A stretch of DNA of 64,000 bases from Enterococcus phoeniculicola ATCC BAA-412 (GCF_000407505.1 NZ_ASWE01000003.1:558001-622000); one strand, 5' to 3'. Numbered from the stretch's first letter, positions 8,741 to 16,745 are shown. Made by a program: numbers and translations. The notes: generated by a model from the letters alone, not told the origin.

Positions 8741-9142
8741 ATGATATCTTTATATACAACACCTAGTTGCACATCATGTAGAAAAGCAAAAGCTTGGTTA
8801 ATCCAGCAAGGACTTCCGTTTACCGAAAGAAATGTGTTTTCGCAACCGTTACGAAGAGAGGAACTAAAACGAATCTTGGCGTTATCTGAAAATGGAACAG
8901 AAGATATTATTTCAAAACGTTCAAAAGTCTATGAAAAATTAACTGTGGATATTAATGACATGCCTTTAGGCGATTTATTGACATTAATTGAAAAAAATCC
9001 TGGCTTATTAAGACGCCCAATTATCATTGATGAAAAAAGACTACAGATTGGTTATAATGAAGATGATATACATTGCTTCATTCCAAGAGAGGTTCGAAAT
9101 GTTATTTTTAAAGAGCGTCAGAAGTATTTTGCTTATGAATAA
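8741..9142 (+). CDS. spx: Spx-family transcriptional regulator (ArsC fold)
   Basis: A 133-residue ArsC/Spx-family protein. The N-terminus reads MISLYTTPSCTSCRKAKAWL, with the CTSC redox switch at about residues 10-13. The RPI motif follows in LLRRPIIIDEKRLQIGYNEDDI, and the C-terminus is the charged helix region typical of Spx rather than of arsenate reductase. Spx binds the RNA polymerase alpha C-terminal domain and redirects transcription under disulfide stress. I chose ATG at 8741: the upstream in-frame GTG at 8729 overlaps the AAAGGAG site and cannot use it. Enterococci often carry more than one Spx paralogue, so the exact paralogue is not assigned. Confidence 0.9.
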   Translation: MISLYTTPSCTSCRKAKAWLIQQGLPFTERNVFSQPLRREELKRILALSENGTEDIISKRSKVYEKLTVDINDMPLGDLLTLIEKNPGLLRRPIIIDEKRLQIGYNEDDIHCFIPREVRNVIFKERQKYFAYE

Positions 9143-9155
9143 AAGATAATTTTAA

Positions 9156-9188
9156 AGGAGCTAGACAACAGTCGATGCTCTTTTTTTG
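9156..9188 (+). terminator. Weak terminator after spx
   Basis: AAAGGAGC…GCTCTTT imperfect stem followed by seven T. Confidence 0.55.
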
Positions 9189-9336
9189 ACTCTTTTCATT
9201 TATTTATTTTTGGTTCACACACTTTTTTTTAAGAATTGTTTTGCTGAGTGAAGCTAGAAAAAAACTTCACTAGTATAAATGGTCAGAATTTGCTACAATA
9301 TGGAAGTATGAGTTTATAGACAAAGGAGAAATTAAA

Positions 9337-9900
9337 ATGATTGCAGTAAGTGATTTAAGAGCTGGAATGACATTCGAATTAGATGGCAAGTTAATTAAAG
9401 TATTAGATGCTAGTCACCATAAACCAGGTAAAGGAAATACGGTTATGCGTATGAAATTACGTGATGTGCGTTCAGGAGCAACTTATGATACAACCATGCG
9501 TCCAGATGAAAAAGTAAAAAAAGCGCATATTGATACAAAACCGGTACAGTTTTTATATGTACAAGATGATATTGCAAACTTCATGGACTTAGAAACGTAT
9601 GAACAATATGAAGTACCAACTGAGTTAATTGAAGATGAATTAAAATTCATGTTGGAAAATATGGAAGTAAAAATCCAATTCTTTGGTACTGAAGTTATCG
9701 GTTTAGCTGTTCCTACAAGCGTTGTGTTAAAAGTCGTTGAAACACAGCCTTCAATTAAAGGTGCAACAGTAACAGGCTCTGGTAAACCAGCTACAATGGA
9801 AACAGGACTGGTAGTAAACGTACCTGATTTCGTTGAAGAAGGCGAATTACTGGAAATCAATACACAAGAAGGTACGTATTTAAAACGTGCATCAAAATAA
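9337..9900 (+). CDS. efp: Translation elongation factor P
   Basis: A 187-residue EF-P, close to the usual 185. All three beta-barrel domains are present: the KOW-like N-domain with [24 protein letters not shown], the central OB domain, and the C-terminal OB domain with the family signature [21 protein letters not shown]. The tip loop HHKPGKGN carries Lys32, the residue modified in Bacillus EF-P. EF-P binds between the ribosomal P and E sites and relieves stalling at polyproline stretches. ATG at 9337 has AAAGGAG seven bases upstream. TGCTACAAT at 9291-9299 is a good extended -10. The gene has its own terminator. Confidence 0.97.
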   Translation: MIAVSDLRAGMTFELDGKLIKVLDASHHKPGKGNTVMRMKLRDVRSGATYDTTMRPDEKVKKAHIDTKPVQFLYVQDDIANFMDLETYEQYEVPTELIEDELKFMLENMEVKIQFFGTEVIGLAVPTSVVLKVVETQPSIKGATVTGSGKPATMETGLVVNVPDFVEEGELLEINTQEGTYLKRASK

Positions 9901-9901
9901 G

Positions 9902-9942
9902 AAACACTCGAAACCAGCATTTTTGGTTTCGAGTGTTTTTTT
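9902..9942 (+). terminator. Terminator after efp
   Basis: AACACTCGAAACC / GGTTTCGAGTGTT stem with a short AGCATTTTT loop and a T run. It also faces the convergent gene at 9950. Confidence 0.92.
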
Positions 9943-9949
9943 AACACCT

Positions 9950-10366
9950 TTACAGGAATTCTTTGGATTTTTTTTCTAAATGAATCCACTGCAAATTTAC
10001 TTCTTTTATGAGTGGAGATAACAAGCGATTAATAAAAATAGTTTTTACTGGTAACAGTAGCTGCCAAGCAGAAAGAGAGGAGTAGGTGATGACTTTTCCT
10101 TTTTCTACAGGGGAACATATTCCTTTATTTATTTGTTCTTCTTTTTGTTTACAAAATGTTTTTACTCGCCAAGAAACATCGTAATCCGACAAGTAAAGAA
10201 GAAATGTAATTGTTTCGGCCTCATTCCATTGGAGTGTTTGTACAGAATCAGACAATTCATAGAGCTGACTTAGTTTTCTTAAATCTACTATCTGATTTTG
10301 AGAGGAATTGAGGTAGGGAGGACGAAGCTTTGTTGAATTAAAATCTGTAATAAGTAAGTTTTTCAT
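9950..10366 (-). CDS. Hypothetical protein, 138 residues
   Basis: I do not recognise this protein. It is soluble, moderately basic at the C-terminus, and has no signal peptide or membrane helix. It reads as an alpha/beta protein with scattered aromatic residues (Trp in VSWRVKTF, LSAWQLLLP and NLQWIHLE). ATG at 10366 is preferred over the adjoining TTG at 10369; the ribosome binding site is weak (AATGGACTGATG). It lies 47 bases downstream of the other unknown gene on the same strand, so the two may be co-transcribed from the promoter facing the MerR gene. Base composition is like its neighbours. Confidence 0.55.
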   Translation of the reverse strand: MKNLLITDFNSTKLRPPYLNSSQNQIVDLRKLSQLYELSDSVQTLQWNEAETITFLLYLSDYDVSWRVKTFCKQKEEQINKGICSPVEKGKVITYSSLSAWQLLLPVKTIFINRLLSPLIKEVNLQWIHLEKKSKEFL

Positions 10367-10413
10367 CAATCATCAGTCCATTTCTTTACAGCTTCTTTCA
10401 GAGAAAGGTAGAT

Positions 10414-10773
10414 TTATTCTTCGTGATGAGCCAAAACAAGAGCAATATCCTTACTATTCTTTGCTTGGTTATCTAACGCTACAAATCCATCCATAACAAC
10501 TACAGAGAACGTTTTTTTCAAATGTAGGGCAATCCTCATAAAGCGTTCAATCATAGTGTCGCTCAAATTTCCATTAATTATTAGCTTTACCTTTTTTGAT
10601 TTAGCCATCTCTTTTACTGCTTTTACGTGTGCAGGGAAATTGTTTCGTAATTCTTTATAAGTGACAAAATGAACGACATTGGTCGATTCACAGCCAAGCA
10701 AAAGGGCCTTTTCATCAAGCACATTATCCGTACGATGTGCTTGCTCCATCAGATATTTTTGAATAGCATTCAT
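10414..10773 (-). CDS. Hypothetical protein, 119 residues
   Basis: An unrecognised small soluble protein. It has an alpha/beta pattern: a helical N-terminus (MNAIQKYLMEQAH), then strands such as NVVHFVTYKEL, KKVKLIINGN and TFSVVVMDGFVAL. A distant resemblance to the DUF1694/YueI group is possible but unproven. ATG at 10773 is used because AAAAGGAAG lies eight bases upstream; a GTG three codons earlier is too close to that site. Its promoter region overlaps a MerR-type operator and adjoins the divergent merR gene, so it is a candidate target of that regulator. Confidence 0.6.
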   Translation of the reverse strand: MNAIQKYLMEQAHRTDNVLDEKALLLGCESTNVVHFVTYKELRNNFPAHVKAVKEMAKSKKVKLIINGNLSDTMIERFMRIALHLKKTFSVVVMDGFVALDNQAKNSKDIALVLAHHEE

Positions 10774-10791
10774 GTAACTCACTTCCTTTTC

Positions 10792-10816
10792 AAGATAGTG
10801 CGGATTGTACTATCTT
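10792..10816. repeat. Inverted repeat in the leader of the unknown operon
   Basis: AAGATAGT and ACTATCTT, an 8-bp perfect dyad with a 9-base spacer, just upstream of the ribosome binding site of the 119-residue gene. It could be an operator or an RNA hairpin that affects translation. Confidence 0.5.
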
Positions 10817-10871
10817 ATTCTTTCGGTTGCGAACGTTCGATTCGCGTTCTTAGAGAGAATCCTCTATTATA

Positions 10872-10901
10872 TATATAAACTACCCCTTAAAGGGATGGTC
10901 A
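10872..10901 (-). promoter_or_regulatory. MerR-type promoter/operator facing the unknown genes
   Basis: On the minus strand, TTGACC (10901-10896) is followed by a CCCTTTAAGGG dyad within the spacer and then TTTATA/TATATA/TATAAT candidates for -10. The -35 to TATATA distance is 19 bases, the long spacer typical of promoters activated by MerR-family proteins. It lies in the leader of the divergent merR gene. Assignment as its target is inference. Confidence 0.5.
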
Positions 10902-10911
10902 AGGAGGAGCC

Positions 10912-11745
10912 ATGAAAACTGATACACTCATTACGATTGGTATGCTGTCAAAAATTACTCATGTTCATAAAAAGGCGTTGGAATATTATGATAAAATTGG
11001 TATTTTACCACCAACCTATGTAGATGATGAAAATGGGTATCGTTACTACTCAGCAAAACACATTTATCTTGTAGAAGCGATACGCGAATGTGCAGAGTTG
11101 TCGATTCCGTTAAAGCAGTTGAAAAATTTTATCTCTGAAGATGGATCTCAAATTGATTTATTACCTCTGATGGACTTAGGCACTACACTTGCTACTGCAC
11201 GTCTAAAAGAAGTTGAACAACATTTAGCTACATTAAAATCGATGAAGGAAGAAATAAGCTACTCTGAGGATTTTTTGAGTCAGGAAAGTCTACAATATGC
11301 AACCGTCTCTGAAAAAACATACTGGTTAACTCCATATGCTGGAAACCAAGTGAGTACAGATTATCATGTCCATTTAGCACAAACCAAGGAACAAATGCGA
11401 AAATTAGGGATTGTACCAGGCTATGAAGCAGGAATGCTGACTTTCTGGAAAGAGGGGCAACCTTATTCTTATTCCTATCAGTCGATCGATAAAAAGAATG
11501 CAACCATTAAGAAAAAACAGGTAGTCGTATTTCCTGAAACTACCTTTGCTTTAATGAAATCACCAAACACCAATCATCAGGCAGTCAGTGAAACCTTTGA
11601 ACGATTACGTGGAGAAACATATGAAAAGGCGATTTTTCAAACAGAAATCTTCGCAAAAAAGTATGATTTTGAATCCCCTCTGTTTGAAATGAAAAGCACC
11701 TTACCAGAGGCAAGCTTACTAAAACAGCTCCAACAAATGGTATAA
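10912..11745 (+). CDS. MerR-family transcriptional regulator with C-terminal effector domain
   Basis: A 277-residue regulator. The N-terminal winged helix (about 8-75) has ITIGMLSKITHVHKKALEYYDKIGILPP and the wing motif ENGYRYYSAKH. A dimerising helix follows (about 80-120, TLATARLKEVEQHLATLKSMK). The last 150 residues resemble the GyrI-like multidrug-binding domain of BmrR-type regulators, with aromatic residues and the FERLRGETY segment. Such proteins twist over-long promoter spacers in response to hydrophobic cations or stress ligands. The ligand is unknown. ATG at 10912 has AAGGAGGAG. The divergent unknown operon is its likeliest target. No transporter gene lies beside it, unlike bmr/blt loci. 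Confidence 0.82.
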   Translation: MKTDTLITIGMLSKITHVHKKALEYYDKIGILPPTYVDDENGYRYYSAKHIYLVEAIRECAELSIPLKQLKNFISEDGSQIDLLPLMDLGTTLATARLKEVEQHLATLKSMKEEISYSEDFLSQESLQYATVSEKTYWLTPYAGNQVSTDYHVHLAQTKEQMRKLGIVPGYEAGMLTFWKEGQPYSYSYQSIDKKNATIKKKQVVVFPETTFALMKSPNTNHQAVSETFERLRGETYEKAIFQTEIFAKKYDFESPLFEMKSTLPEASLLKQLQQMV

Positions 11746-11754
11746 AAATAGAGA

Positions 11755-11859
11755 AGTGGGGACATGACTAATTAAGTTATCCCCTCTTAATCTCTTAATA
11801 AAGTGAGAAGACAGACATGTACCTACTCGGTTCTCCGAGCGGCGCATGTCTGTCTCTTC
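11755..11859 (+). terminator. Two tandem hairpins after the MerR gene
   Basis: The first hairpin, near 11755-11786, has GGGGACATGACT pairing imperfectly with AGTTATCCCC and resembles the GGGACATAACT hairpins at 14.2, 31.2 and 48.6 kb. The second, 11805-11859, pairs GAAGACAGACATG with CATGTCTGTCTCTTC around an inner CTCGG/CCGAG stem. It lies between convergent genes, so a transcription-ending role is likely. Confidence 0.55.
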
Positions 11860-12018
11860 ATTTATTCTTGCGTTTATCCTAAAATAGGTTTGTCGAACGA
11901 ACCACTGATCTTTCAATCGCTGTCTTTTCTAAACGAATCTATTTTTTGTCACTAGATAGCATACATTAGGAGTATCCCCATCTTAATATTTGAATAGTAA
12001 GCCTTCATGTGCAAAAAA

Positions 12019-12663
12019 TTATTTTTCTGCTTTAACCGTTTGAATAAAGCTGAACAAAGGATCAAGCGTTTGTATATTTTGATTGCAAGACTCGCTATCA
12101 TGGCAAATATAGTTGCCACGTTTTGTATAAGTACCATCCCCGGAAGATTTAATTAAGGATAAGAACATAGATACCTCAGATGTCTTATGACAAATACTGC
12201 AAATTCCTTTTGAACTATCAGAAGAAAGGGTTCCATACACACCTGTTAACTTATCCTCTTCATATAAAATGATATATTTTCTTTGGGTTCCAGCATCATT
12301 CCAGCCCACGTAGCTATGATTTCTAAGGTCAAGTTCAGCCCACTTTGGAAAGTGAAGCTTTTTTACTTTTCTAAATAGTTTTGTTAATTGCTGTGTACTA
12401 GGCTCGCGAAATGGAATTACCTCATTTTTTAAACTTTCTAAATAACTTTCTGCTTTTGCTTTTGTCACTTGGTTATCAGTGATGAGTGCCATAAAATGAG
12501 TTACTTTTTCAGGAACCTCTTCAAATAGCCCATTCACTTGTTCAATGGCTGAGTCCTGAACGGTTCTTATCGTCTGTTTATCATTAACAGAAGAGTAAGT
12601 GTTTAATAATACAGACACCTGCTGTTTAATAAAATTATACTGGTGTGGTTGAATTGTTGGCAT
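12019..12663 (-). CDS. FusB/Fbp-type EF-G-binding protein (ribosome rescue; fusidic acid tolerance family)
   Basis: A 214-residue protein matching the FusB/FusC family in length and layout. An N-terminal four-helix bundle (about 1-80) is followed by a C-terminal treble-clef zinc domain with Cys155, Cys158, Cys187/His188 and Cys193 (CSICHK … CHDSESC). FusB proteins bind EF-G on the ribosome and release it; in staphylococci this gives fusidic acid resistance. Chromosomal homologues in Gram-positives are usually annotated as EF-G-binding or fibronectin-binding proteins, and whether this one confers resistance cannot be told. ATG at 12663 has AAAGGAAA upstream; longer frames run into the regulatory hairpin. 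A 16-codon leader peptide and a 12-bp hairpin precede it. Confidence 0.87.
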   Translation of the reverse strand: MPTIQPHQYNFIKQQVSVLLNTYSSVNDKQTIRTVQDSAIEQVNGLFEEVPEKVTHFMALITDNQVTKAKAESYLESLKNEVIPFREPSTQQLTKLFRKVKKLHFPKWAELDLRNHSYVGWNDAGTQRKYIILYEEDKLTGVYGTLSSDSSKGICSICHKTSEVSMFLSLIKSSGDGTYTKRGNYICHDSESCNQNIQTLDPLFSFIQTVKAEK

Positions 12664-12701
12664 AAAAAAATTTCCTTTCAAATTGCCTATTCTGTAGTTA
12701 A

Positions 12702-12739
12702 CAATGTTGTTGGAAGGCATTTTTTGACCAACAACATTG
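12702..12739 (-). promoter_or_regulatory. 12-bp stem-loop between leader peptide and FusB-like gene
   Basis: CAATGTTGTTGG and CCAACAACATTG form a perfect 12-bp stem with a 14-base loop. On the transcript it begins one base after the leader peptide stop and ends about 38 bases before the FusB-like ATG. No T run follows, so it is not a simple terminator. The position is that of an attenuation hairpin opened by a ribosome held on the leader. Confidence 0.75.
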
Positions 12740-12740
12740 A

Positions 12741-12791
12741 TCAAAAAAGAAACGTTTGGGTAGCTAAATACGATACAGTAGTGTATATCAT
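12741..12791 (-). CDS. Leader peptide MIYTTVSYLATQTFLF upstream of the FusB-like gene
   Basis: A 16-codon frame with an almost perfect ribosome binding site (AAAGGGGGTGAT, about 3-4 bases before ATG at 12791) and a TGA stop at 12743-12741. It ends directly before a strong stem-loop and about 80 bases before the FusB-like start. Size, strong initiation signal and placement match leader peptides of translation- or transcription-attenuated antibiotic resistance genes. The plasmid-borne staphylococcal fusB gene is also thought to have an attenuating leader. Expression of the peptide is inferred, not seen. Confidence 0.7.
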   Translation of the reverse strand: MIYTTVSYLATQTFLF

Positions 12792-12992
12792 AGCATCACC
12801 CCCTTTATGAATTTTTTATATTTGGGTTTTCAGTAAGAACTAAGCAATTTATTCTATAACAAAATAGAAGGTACCACAAGCATTGTGTAATGACGGGTTG
12901 CAAGTTTAATGGCAACGACTAGACTCAATACTCAATAAATTTCGTTTTATGAGATTTTTAAAAGTTTCCTTAATGTTTAAATGGAACATAAA

Positions 12993-13037
12993 GAAAAAGA
13001 AGGTGTTGTAGTTAACAATAGAGCACACCTTCTTTCT
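12993..13037 (-). terminator. Terminator after the PhzF-like gene
   Basis: GAAGGTGT / ACACCTTC stem (13000-13007 with 13025-13032), followed on the minus strand by TTTTTCTTT. Confidence 0.75.
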
Positions 13038-13039
13038 TC

Positions 13040-13894
13040 TTAGCTGTTATCTGTTATTGTCAAATCTTTCATTCCTAAGTAATAGCCCTTCCCGCCAACA
13101 TAAACGTTTTCTATTTCGTTTTGAGCATTCTCAGCCAACGTTACCACTATCTCAGATGGCGATTGCAATGAGTGACCTTGCTCAAAGAGATAGGTTTCTT
13201 TTTTTATTTGTTCTTTATGCAAGTAGCAAGCTAAGGCGCCATTTGAAGTCCCGGTTGCCGCTTCCTCATTGATGTCATATAACGGAGCAAAGTTTCTACA
13301 TAAAATGCGCTCTTTCGCAAATGTATAGAGATGCATTCCAATCACATCATAAAAACGGCTGATTTCTTTAATCTTTTCAAAGTTTGGTTTCAAAGCGTTT
13401 AAGTCCGCTTCCCTTTTTATAGGAACTAATATGTCTTTTAATCCTGTAGAAACTATTTGAATAGGATATTGGGTATCAATCAGTTGACGGTCAAAGCAGT
13501 CAGTCAACTCATCTGGTGAAAGAATATCATAAAAGGCTGGCTTCACCTGCTCCATGAAGAAGCGATCATCTTTTATGGTAATAGCGAGGATACCACTTTT
13601 TGTTTCGATGGTATAGTGATTCTTTGAAAGAATATCTAAATGTTTTAATATAACAAACGCACCAATTGTGGCATGACCACATAGGTCAACCTCTTCTTTT
13701 GGTGTAAAAAACTCAAAAGTATAATCAGCATTTTGGGATTTTGTTATAAAGGCAGTTTCTGCATAACCCAATTGTTTTGCTATCATCATTTTTTGTGAAA
13801 TAGTCAAGTCTTCTTCAAATAGTACGACACCTGCTTTATTTCCACCTGTATTTTCTATACTAAACGCACTTGCGACATAAACAGATAATTTCAT
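13040..13894 (-). CDS. PhzF-family epimerase/isomerase-like protein
   Basis: A 284-residue protein of the PhzF/diaminopimelate-epimerase-fold family. It has the N-terminal signature VYVASAFSIENTGGNKAGVVLF and the central CGHATIGAFVIL motif. The second half carries EEAATGTSNGALACYL, the counterpart of the family's GSATG segment, and ends with a glycine-rich VYVGGKGYYLG. The catalytic acid of PhzF appears as Glu in GYAETAF. Most members outside phenazine clusters have no known substrate. ATG at 13894, with AAAGTAGG upstream. It stands alone with a downstream terminator, so context gives no hint of function. Confidence 0.85.
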   Translation of the reverse strand: MKLSVYVASAFSIENTGGNKAGVVLFEEDLTISQKMMIAKQLGYAETAFITKSQNADYTFEFFTPKEEVDLCGHATIGAFVILKHLDILSKNHYTIETKSGILAITIKDDRFFMEQVKPAFYDILSPDELTDCFDRQLIDTQYPIQIVSTGLKDILVPIKREADLNALKPNFEKIKEISRFYDVIGMHLYTFAKERILCRNFAPLYDINEEAATGTSNGALACYLHKEQIKKETYLFEQGHSLQSPSEIVVTLAENAQNEIENVYVGGKGYYLGMKDLTITDNS

Positions 13895-14153
13895 ACAATA
13901 CCTACTTTCTTTTCAATAAATTGTAACACAGGAAACAATCTAATTAAGTGTAATTAGCTTCTTTGATTTAGTTATATAAAAAGAGAGGAATTTTTTGCTA
14001 ATGAATAAATGACAGAACAGCTTTTTTGAGGATTGTTAATAGAAATACATGAAATGAATAGAAGAGAGGAGAATTGTTTTCCTAAATTTAGGCTAGAACA
14101 AACAGGGATAGCCTATAGTTATTCGTACAAGTAGCATTGTATAAAAGTCAAAG

Positions 14154-14198
14154 TAGCTAGCTTGCGTCCGGTTGGATTTCGGACGCCTGCCAGCTACA
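14154..14198. repeat. GC-rich imperfect hairpin
   Basis: GTAGCT/GCGTCCG pairs with CGGACGC/AGCTAC around a 9-base loop. It is far more GC-rich than its surroundings and lies just upstream of the repeat element at 14212-14439. It could be a bidirectional terminator or part of the composite repeat. Confidence 0.5.
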
Positions 14199-14211
14199 TG
14201 ATAGTATAATC

Positions 14212-14439
14212 TGAGAGTGAGACATAACTATTTAAGCTATATCTCACTCTCGTAAAATCTTAATAAACGGCGGGAACAGAAGTAACTCATCTCCACTGCG
14301 TTTCGCTCTCAACAACTTCTACGCATGGAACATGCTAGAGTTGAAGGCTTCGAAAATAAGCTGAAATTCCCAAAGATTTGAGGAGCAATCTTCGTGAATT
14401 CCTTCTTATTTCTTGGAGCTGAACACTTCTGTCCCGACC
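14212..14439. repeat. Small intergenic repeat element, copy A
   Basis: It begins with a hairpin (GAGAGTGAGA…TCTCACTCTC around CATAACTATTTAAGCTA). The core spans 14269-14439 (171 bp), bounded by inverted ends GGCGGGAACAGAAGT and ACTTCTGTCCCGACC. Internal blocks (CTTCTACGCATG, TGCTAGAGTTGAAGG, GCGTTTCGCTCTCA, TTGGAGCTGAACACTT) recur in copy B at 31.2-31.5 kb. It encodes no plausible protein. Size, inverted ends and modular build recall the EFAR repeats of Enterococcus faecalis; membership was not tested. Together with 13895-14153, where nothing else is evident, it fills the gap before the esterase gene. Confidence 0.7.
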
Positions 14440-14488
14440 TCGTCTCAAAAACTTTTTAATAATGTTCCAAATCTTTCTCCATTTTTTA

Positions 14489-15433
14489 CTAGTCAAGAAA
14501 TACGTGGCGCAACTTATCGCTAATTTTTGGTAAATATTCATGTCCGTATTCAGGCAAAGTAAAGAGTTTCTTGGGACTTTGAATATTATTATAAGTAGCC
14601 AATTGTGTTTCTGGTGGAACGACAGTATCTTGAAGACCCATTAGCCAATAAACATCTGCTTTAATGCGAGGGGCTAGATGCTGAATGTCAATGTATTCCA
14701 ATGTCTGAAAAAAGGCTTCTTCTTGTTCATGCAAAGGATCTTTGAACTGAAACCAGTAAGGAATCTCTTCAAATGCGGAAGTCTGTGCTCCCATTTGATA
14801 AGCTTTTCGATAATCAGATAAGAATGGGTAGGTGGCAATGATTCTTTTTATTTCAGGAACAAGTGCTGCACAAGCAATGGTTAATCCACCGCCTTGAGAA
14901 GCGCCTTGAGCATAAATCTTCTTTTCATCGACTTCTTCCAAAGACATCAAAATTTTTGCGGCTTTAACAGTGTCTAAGAAAACTCTTGTATAGTAAAGGT
15001 TTTCTGGTCCTTCTTCTACGCCTCGAACAATTAATCCTTTCGTTACTGTTCCTTTTGTTTGTGTACAATCCTCCGATAATCCGCCTTGTCCTCTAGCATC
15101 CATAGCTAAAACAACAAAGCCCTCTGCTACCCAACCAATCTTATCTTGCCAATCTCCGGCGTCCACATGATAGCCATGAAATTGTAACAGACCTTTATGC
15201 TGTAATGTTTTCTTCTTGGGAACTAGCAACTGGCAGTGAATTTTTGCACCGCCCACACCGATAAAATATAAATGATAGGCATCAGCAACAAAAGAGGCTA
15301 GGTCATAAGGAATCAATTCATAGTCAAATCCTGTGTCGTTTAATGAAGCCAATTGCTTTTCCCAAAATGAATCAAAATCTTTCGGTTTTTGTCCAAGTCC
15401 TTTATAGGTTTTCCAATCGTCAATGTGAATCAT
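14489..15433 (-). CDS. CE7 acetyl esterase (acetyl xylan esterase / cephalosporin-C deacetylase type)
   Basis: A 314-residue alpha/beta hydrolase of carbohydrate esterase family 7. The three family markers are present: RGQ in DARGQGGLSED, the nucleophile elbow GASQGGG, and the HE motif in EYGHEYLP; the catalytic Asp lies in GLQDTVVPPE. It has no signal peptide, so it should remove acetyl groups from imported oligosaccharides in the cytosol. It overlaps the end of the epimerase gene by 14 bases and is the second gene of that minus-strand unit. The mannan-type neighbours suggest acetylated manno-oligosaccharides as substrate, though CE7 enzymes are broad. ATG at 15433. Confidence 0.9.
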   Translation of the reverse strand: MIHIDDWKTYKGLGQKPKDFDSFWEKQLASLNDTGFDYELIPYDLASFVADAYHLYFIGVGGAKIHCQLLVPKKKTLQHKGLLQFHGYHVDAGDWQDKIGWVAEGFVVLAMDARGQGGLSEDCTQTKGTVTKGLIVRGVEEGPENLYYTRVFLDTVKAAKILMSLEEVDEKKIYAQGASQGGGLTIACAALVPEIKRIIATYPFLSDYRKAYQMGAQTSAFEEIPYWFQFKDPLHEQEEAFFQTLEYIDIQHLAPRIKADVYWLMGLQDTVVPPETQLATYNNIQSPKKLFTLPEYGHEYLPKISDKLRHVFLD

Positions 15434-16607
15434 ATGTTTTCTCCATTCGTTTTATTAATTCAAGATACATACGCACGGTATGATAGGGGCCTTTCCAATT
15501 ATCACTTATGGAAGAGCTTTTAGTAGTACTTTGCTCGTCGGGATTATCAGCACAAAGGTATGCCAACCACTCACTGGCGTGTCTTTTATCGACAAAATAG
15601 GTTTGAATGGCTTGCCATAGTGTTTCTGTAGCATCAAGAAATGTTTGCTCCTGCGTTTTTTGATACGCATTATAAAAACCAATCATTGCTTCTGCCTGCA
15701 CCCACCAAACTTTGGTCTTGTCTGTTGTTAAAAAATCAGTGGAATGATTCATTAATCCCTGAACATCTAGTCCATGCTGAAGTGTGTAATTCGCTAGTTC
15801 GATAATTTGCTGGTTTAGCTGTGTCGACTGAGTAATCGCCTGTCCTCTATCCAGCAGCCATGACGTTTCAATATCATGCCCGTATGAAATTTCTTGCGTC
15901 ATTGAATGCCAATCCCCTGAAAAAAACTGATGACAGTATCCTTCTTTTTGAATGATTTTTTCTTGAAATAGATTCATCAAAAAATGAAGCTGTTGTAACA
16001 GTTTTGGATTTGGCCATAGTTCATAAAGCAGTGTATAGGCTTCAAATAAATGAAGGTGTGTATTCGTTGTATAAGAAAGCTCGATGTCTGCAAGACCTAC
16101 TTCACAGATGGGAATTTCTTTCCAGTCACGAGAAAATTCTTCTGCATAGCCCATCTGGTTGTCACGAAAAGCATGAGTTTCAATCAGGAAGAACAACTCT
16201 TTTGCAAGTGCTAAAGCTTCTTCATTTTTTGTTGCTTTGTAGTATTCACTTAACGCATAAAGGGCAAAACTTTGAGCATATAAAACTTTCTTATCTTTTC
16301 GCACGAAACCGTCATGAGAAACCTGCCAATACACACCGCCGTATTCCTCATCCCATAAAACTTCTTTTAAAAAAATAAAACCGTGTGCACTTGCTTCTTT
16401 CAAGTTATCTGAGGAAATCAGCTGGCTTGAAGCAGAGAATGCCCATAAATAGCGACTTTGCATCACCGAATTTTTAGGCGCCTGCTTGACCTGTTTTAAG
16501 TCTTTGTCAACTTCACCAAAAAAACCACCGCAAGCTTCATCTATTTGATTCAACCAAAACGGAAGAATCGTCTGCGTAAGCTGGCTATACAATTCAGTTT
16601 GATTCAT
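15420..16607 (-). CDS. AGE-family epimerase, cellobiose/mannobiose 2-epimerase type
   Basis: A 395-residue (alpha/alpha)6-barrel protein of the N-acylglucosamine 2-epimerase superfamily. The motif YGHDIETSWLL fits cellobiose 2-epimerases (GHDIExSWLL) better than GlcNAc 2-epimerases, as do the N-terminal FWLNQIDEACGGFFGEV and the SRYLWAFSA block. Such enzymes convert beta-1,4-mannobiose to mannosyl-glucose, or cellobiose to glucosyl-mannose. ATG at 16607, with GGAGGATACG upstream. It is the first gene of the minus unit and is divergent from the GH113 mannanase, which favours mannobiose in this setting. Confidence 0.82.
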   Translation of the reverse strand: MNQTELYSQLTQTILPFWLNQIDEACGGFFGEVDKDLKQVKQAPKNSVMQSRYLWAFSASSQLISSDNLKEASAHGFIFLKEVLWDEEYGGVYWQVSHDGFVRKDKKVLYAQSFALYALSEYYKATKNEEALALAKELFFLIETHAFRDNQMGYAEEFSRDWKEIPICEVGLADIELSYTTNTHLHLFEAYTLLYELWPNPKLLQQLHFLMNLFQEKIIQKEGYCHQFFSGDWHSMTQEISYGHDIETSWLLDRGQAITQSTQLNQQIIELANYTLQHGLDVQGLMNHSTDFLTTDKTKVWWVQAEAMIGFYNAYQKTQEQTFLDATETLWQAIQTYFVDKRHASEWLAYLCADNPDEQSTTKSSSISDNWKGPYHTVRMYLELIKRMEKTYDSH

Positions 16608-16676
16608 CGTATCCTCCTATACTTTTTGAAATAAAAAAATGATTCTTTACAAATTGGAAAAAATCTTTCATAATTC

Positions 16677-16714
16677 TGTTATCGTTTACAATTTAAAAAT
16701 ATATACTTTTTAAA
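16677..16714. promoter_or_regulatory. cre-like site and operator-like motif in the epimerase-mannanase gap
   Basis: TGTTATCGTTTACA (16677-16690) matches the CcpA consensus with one mismatch. TATATACTTTTTAAA (16700-16714) is shared with 17681-17697 (other strand) and 25365-25380, both at promoters of the same locus, and may be the operator of the GntR regulator. TATACT within it could also serve as a -10. Confidence 0.45.
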
Positions 16715-16745
16715 TTAAATGTCAATCTATTTTTGGAGGTTTTTT

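Noticed and set aside
9483-9989. 168-residue minus-strand frame over efp
   Set aside because: Shadow of the EF-P gene, which is certain; no start signal.
14335-14541. 68-residue minus-strand frame
   Set aside because: It lies across repeat copy A and the end of the esterase gene; no start signal and no homology-like features.
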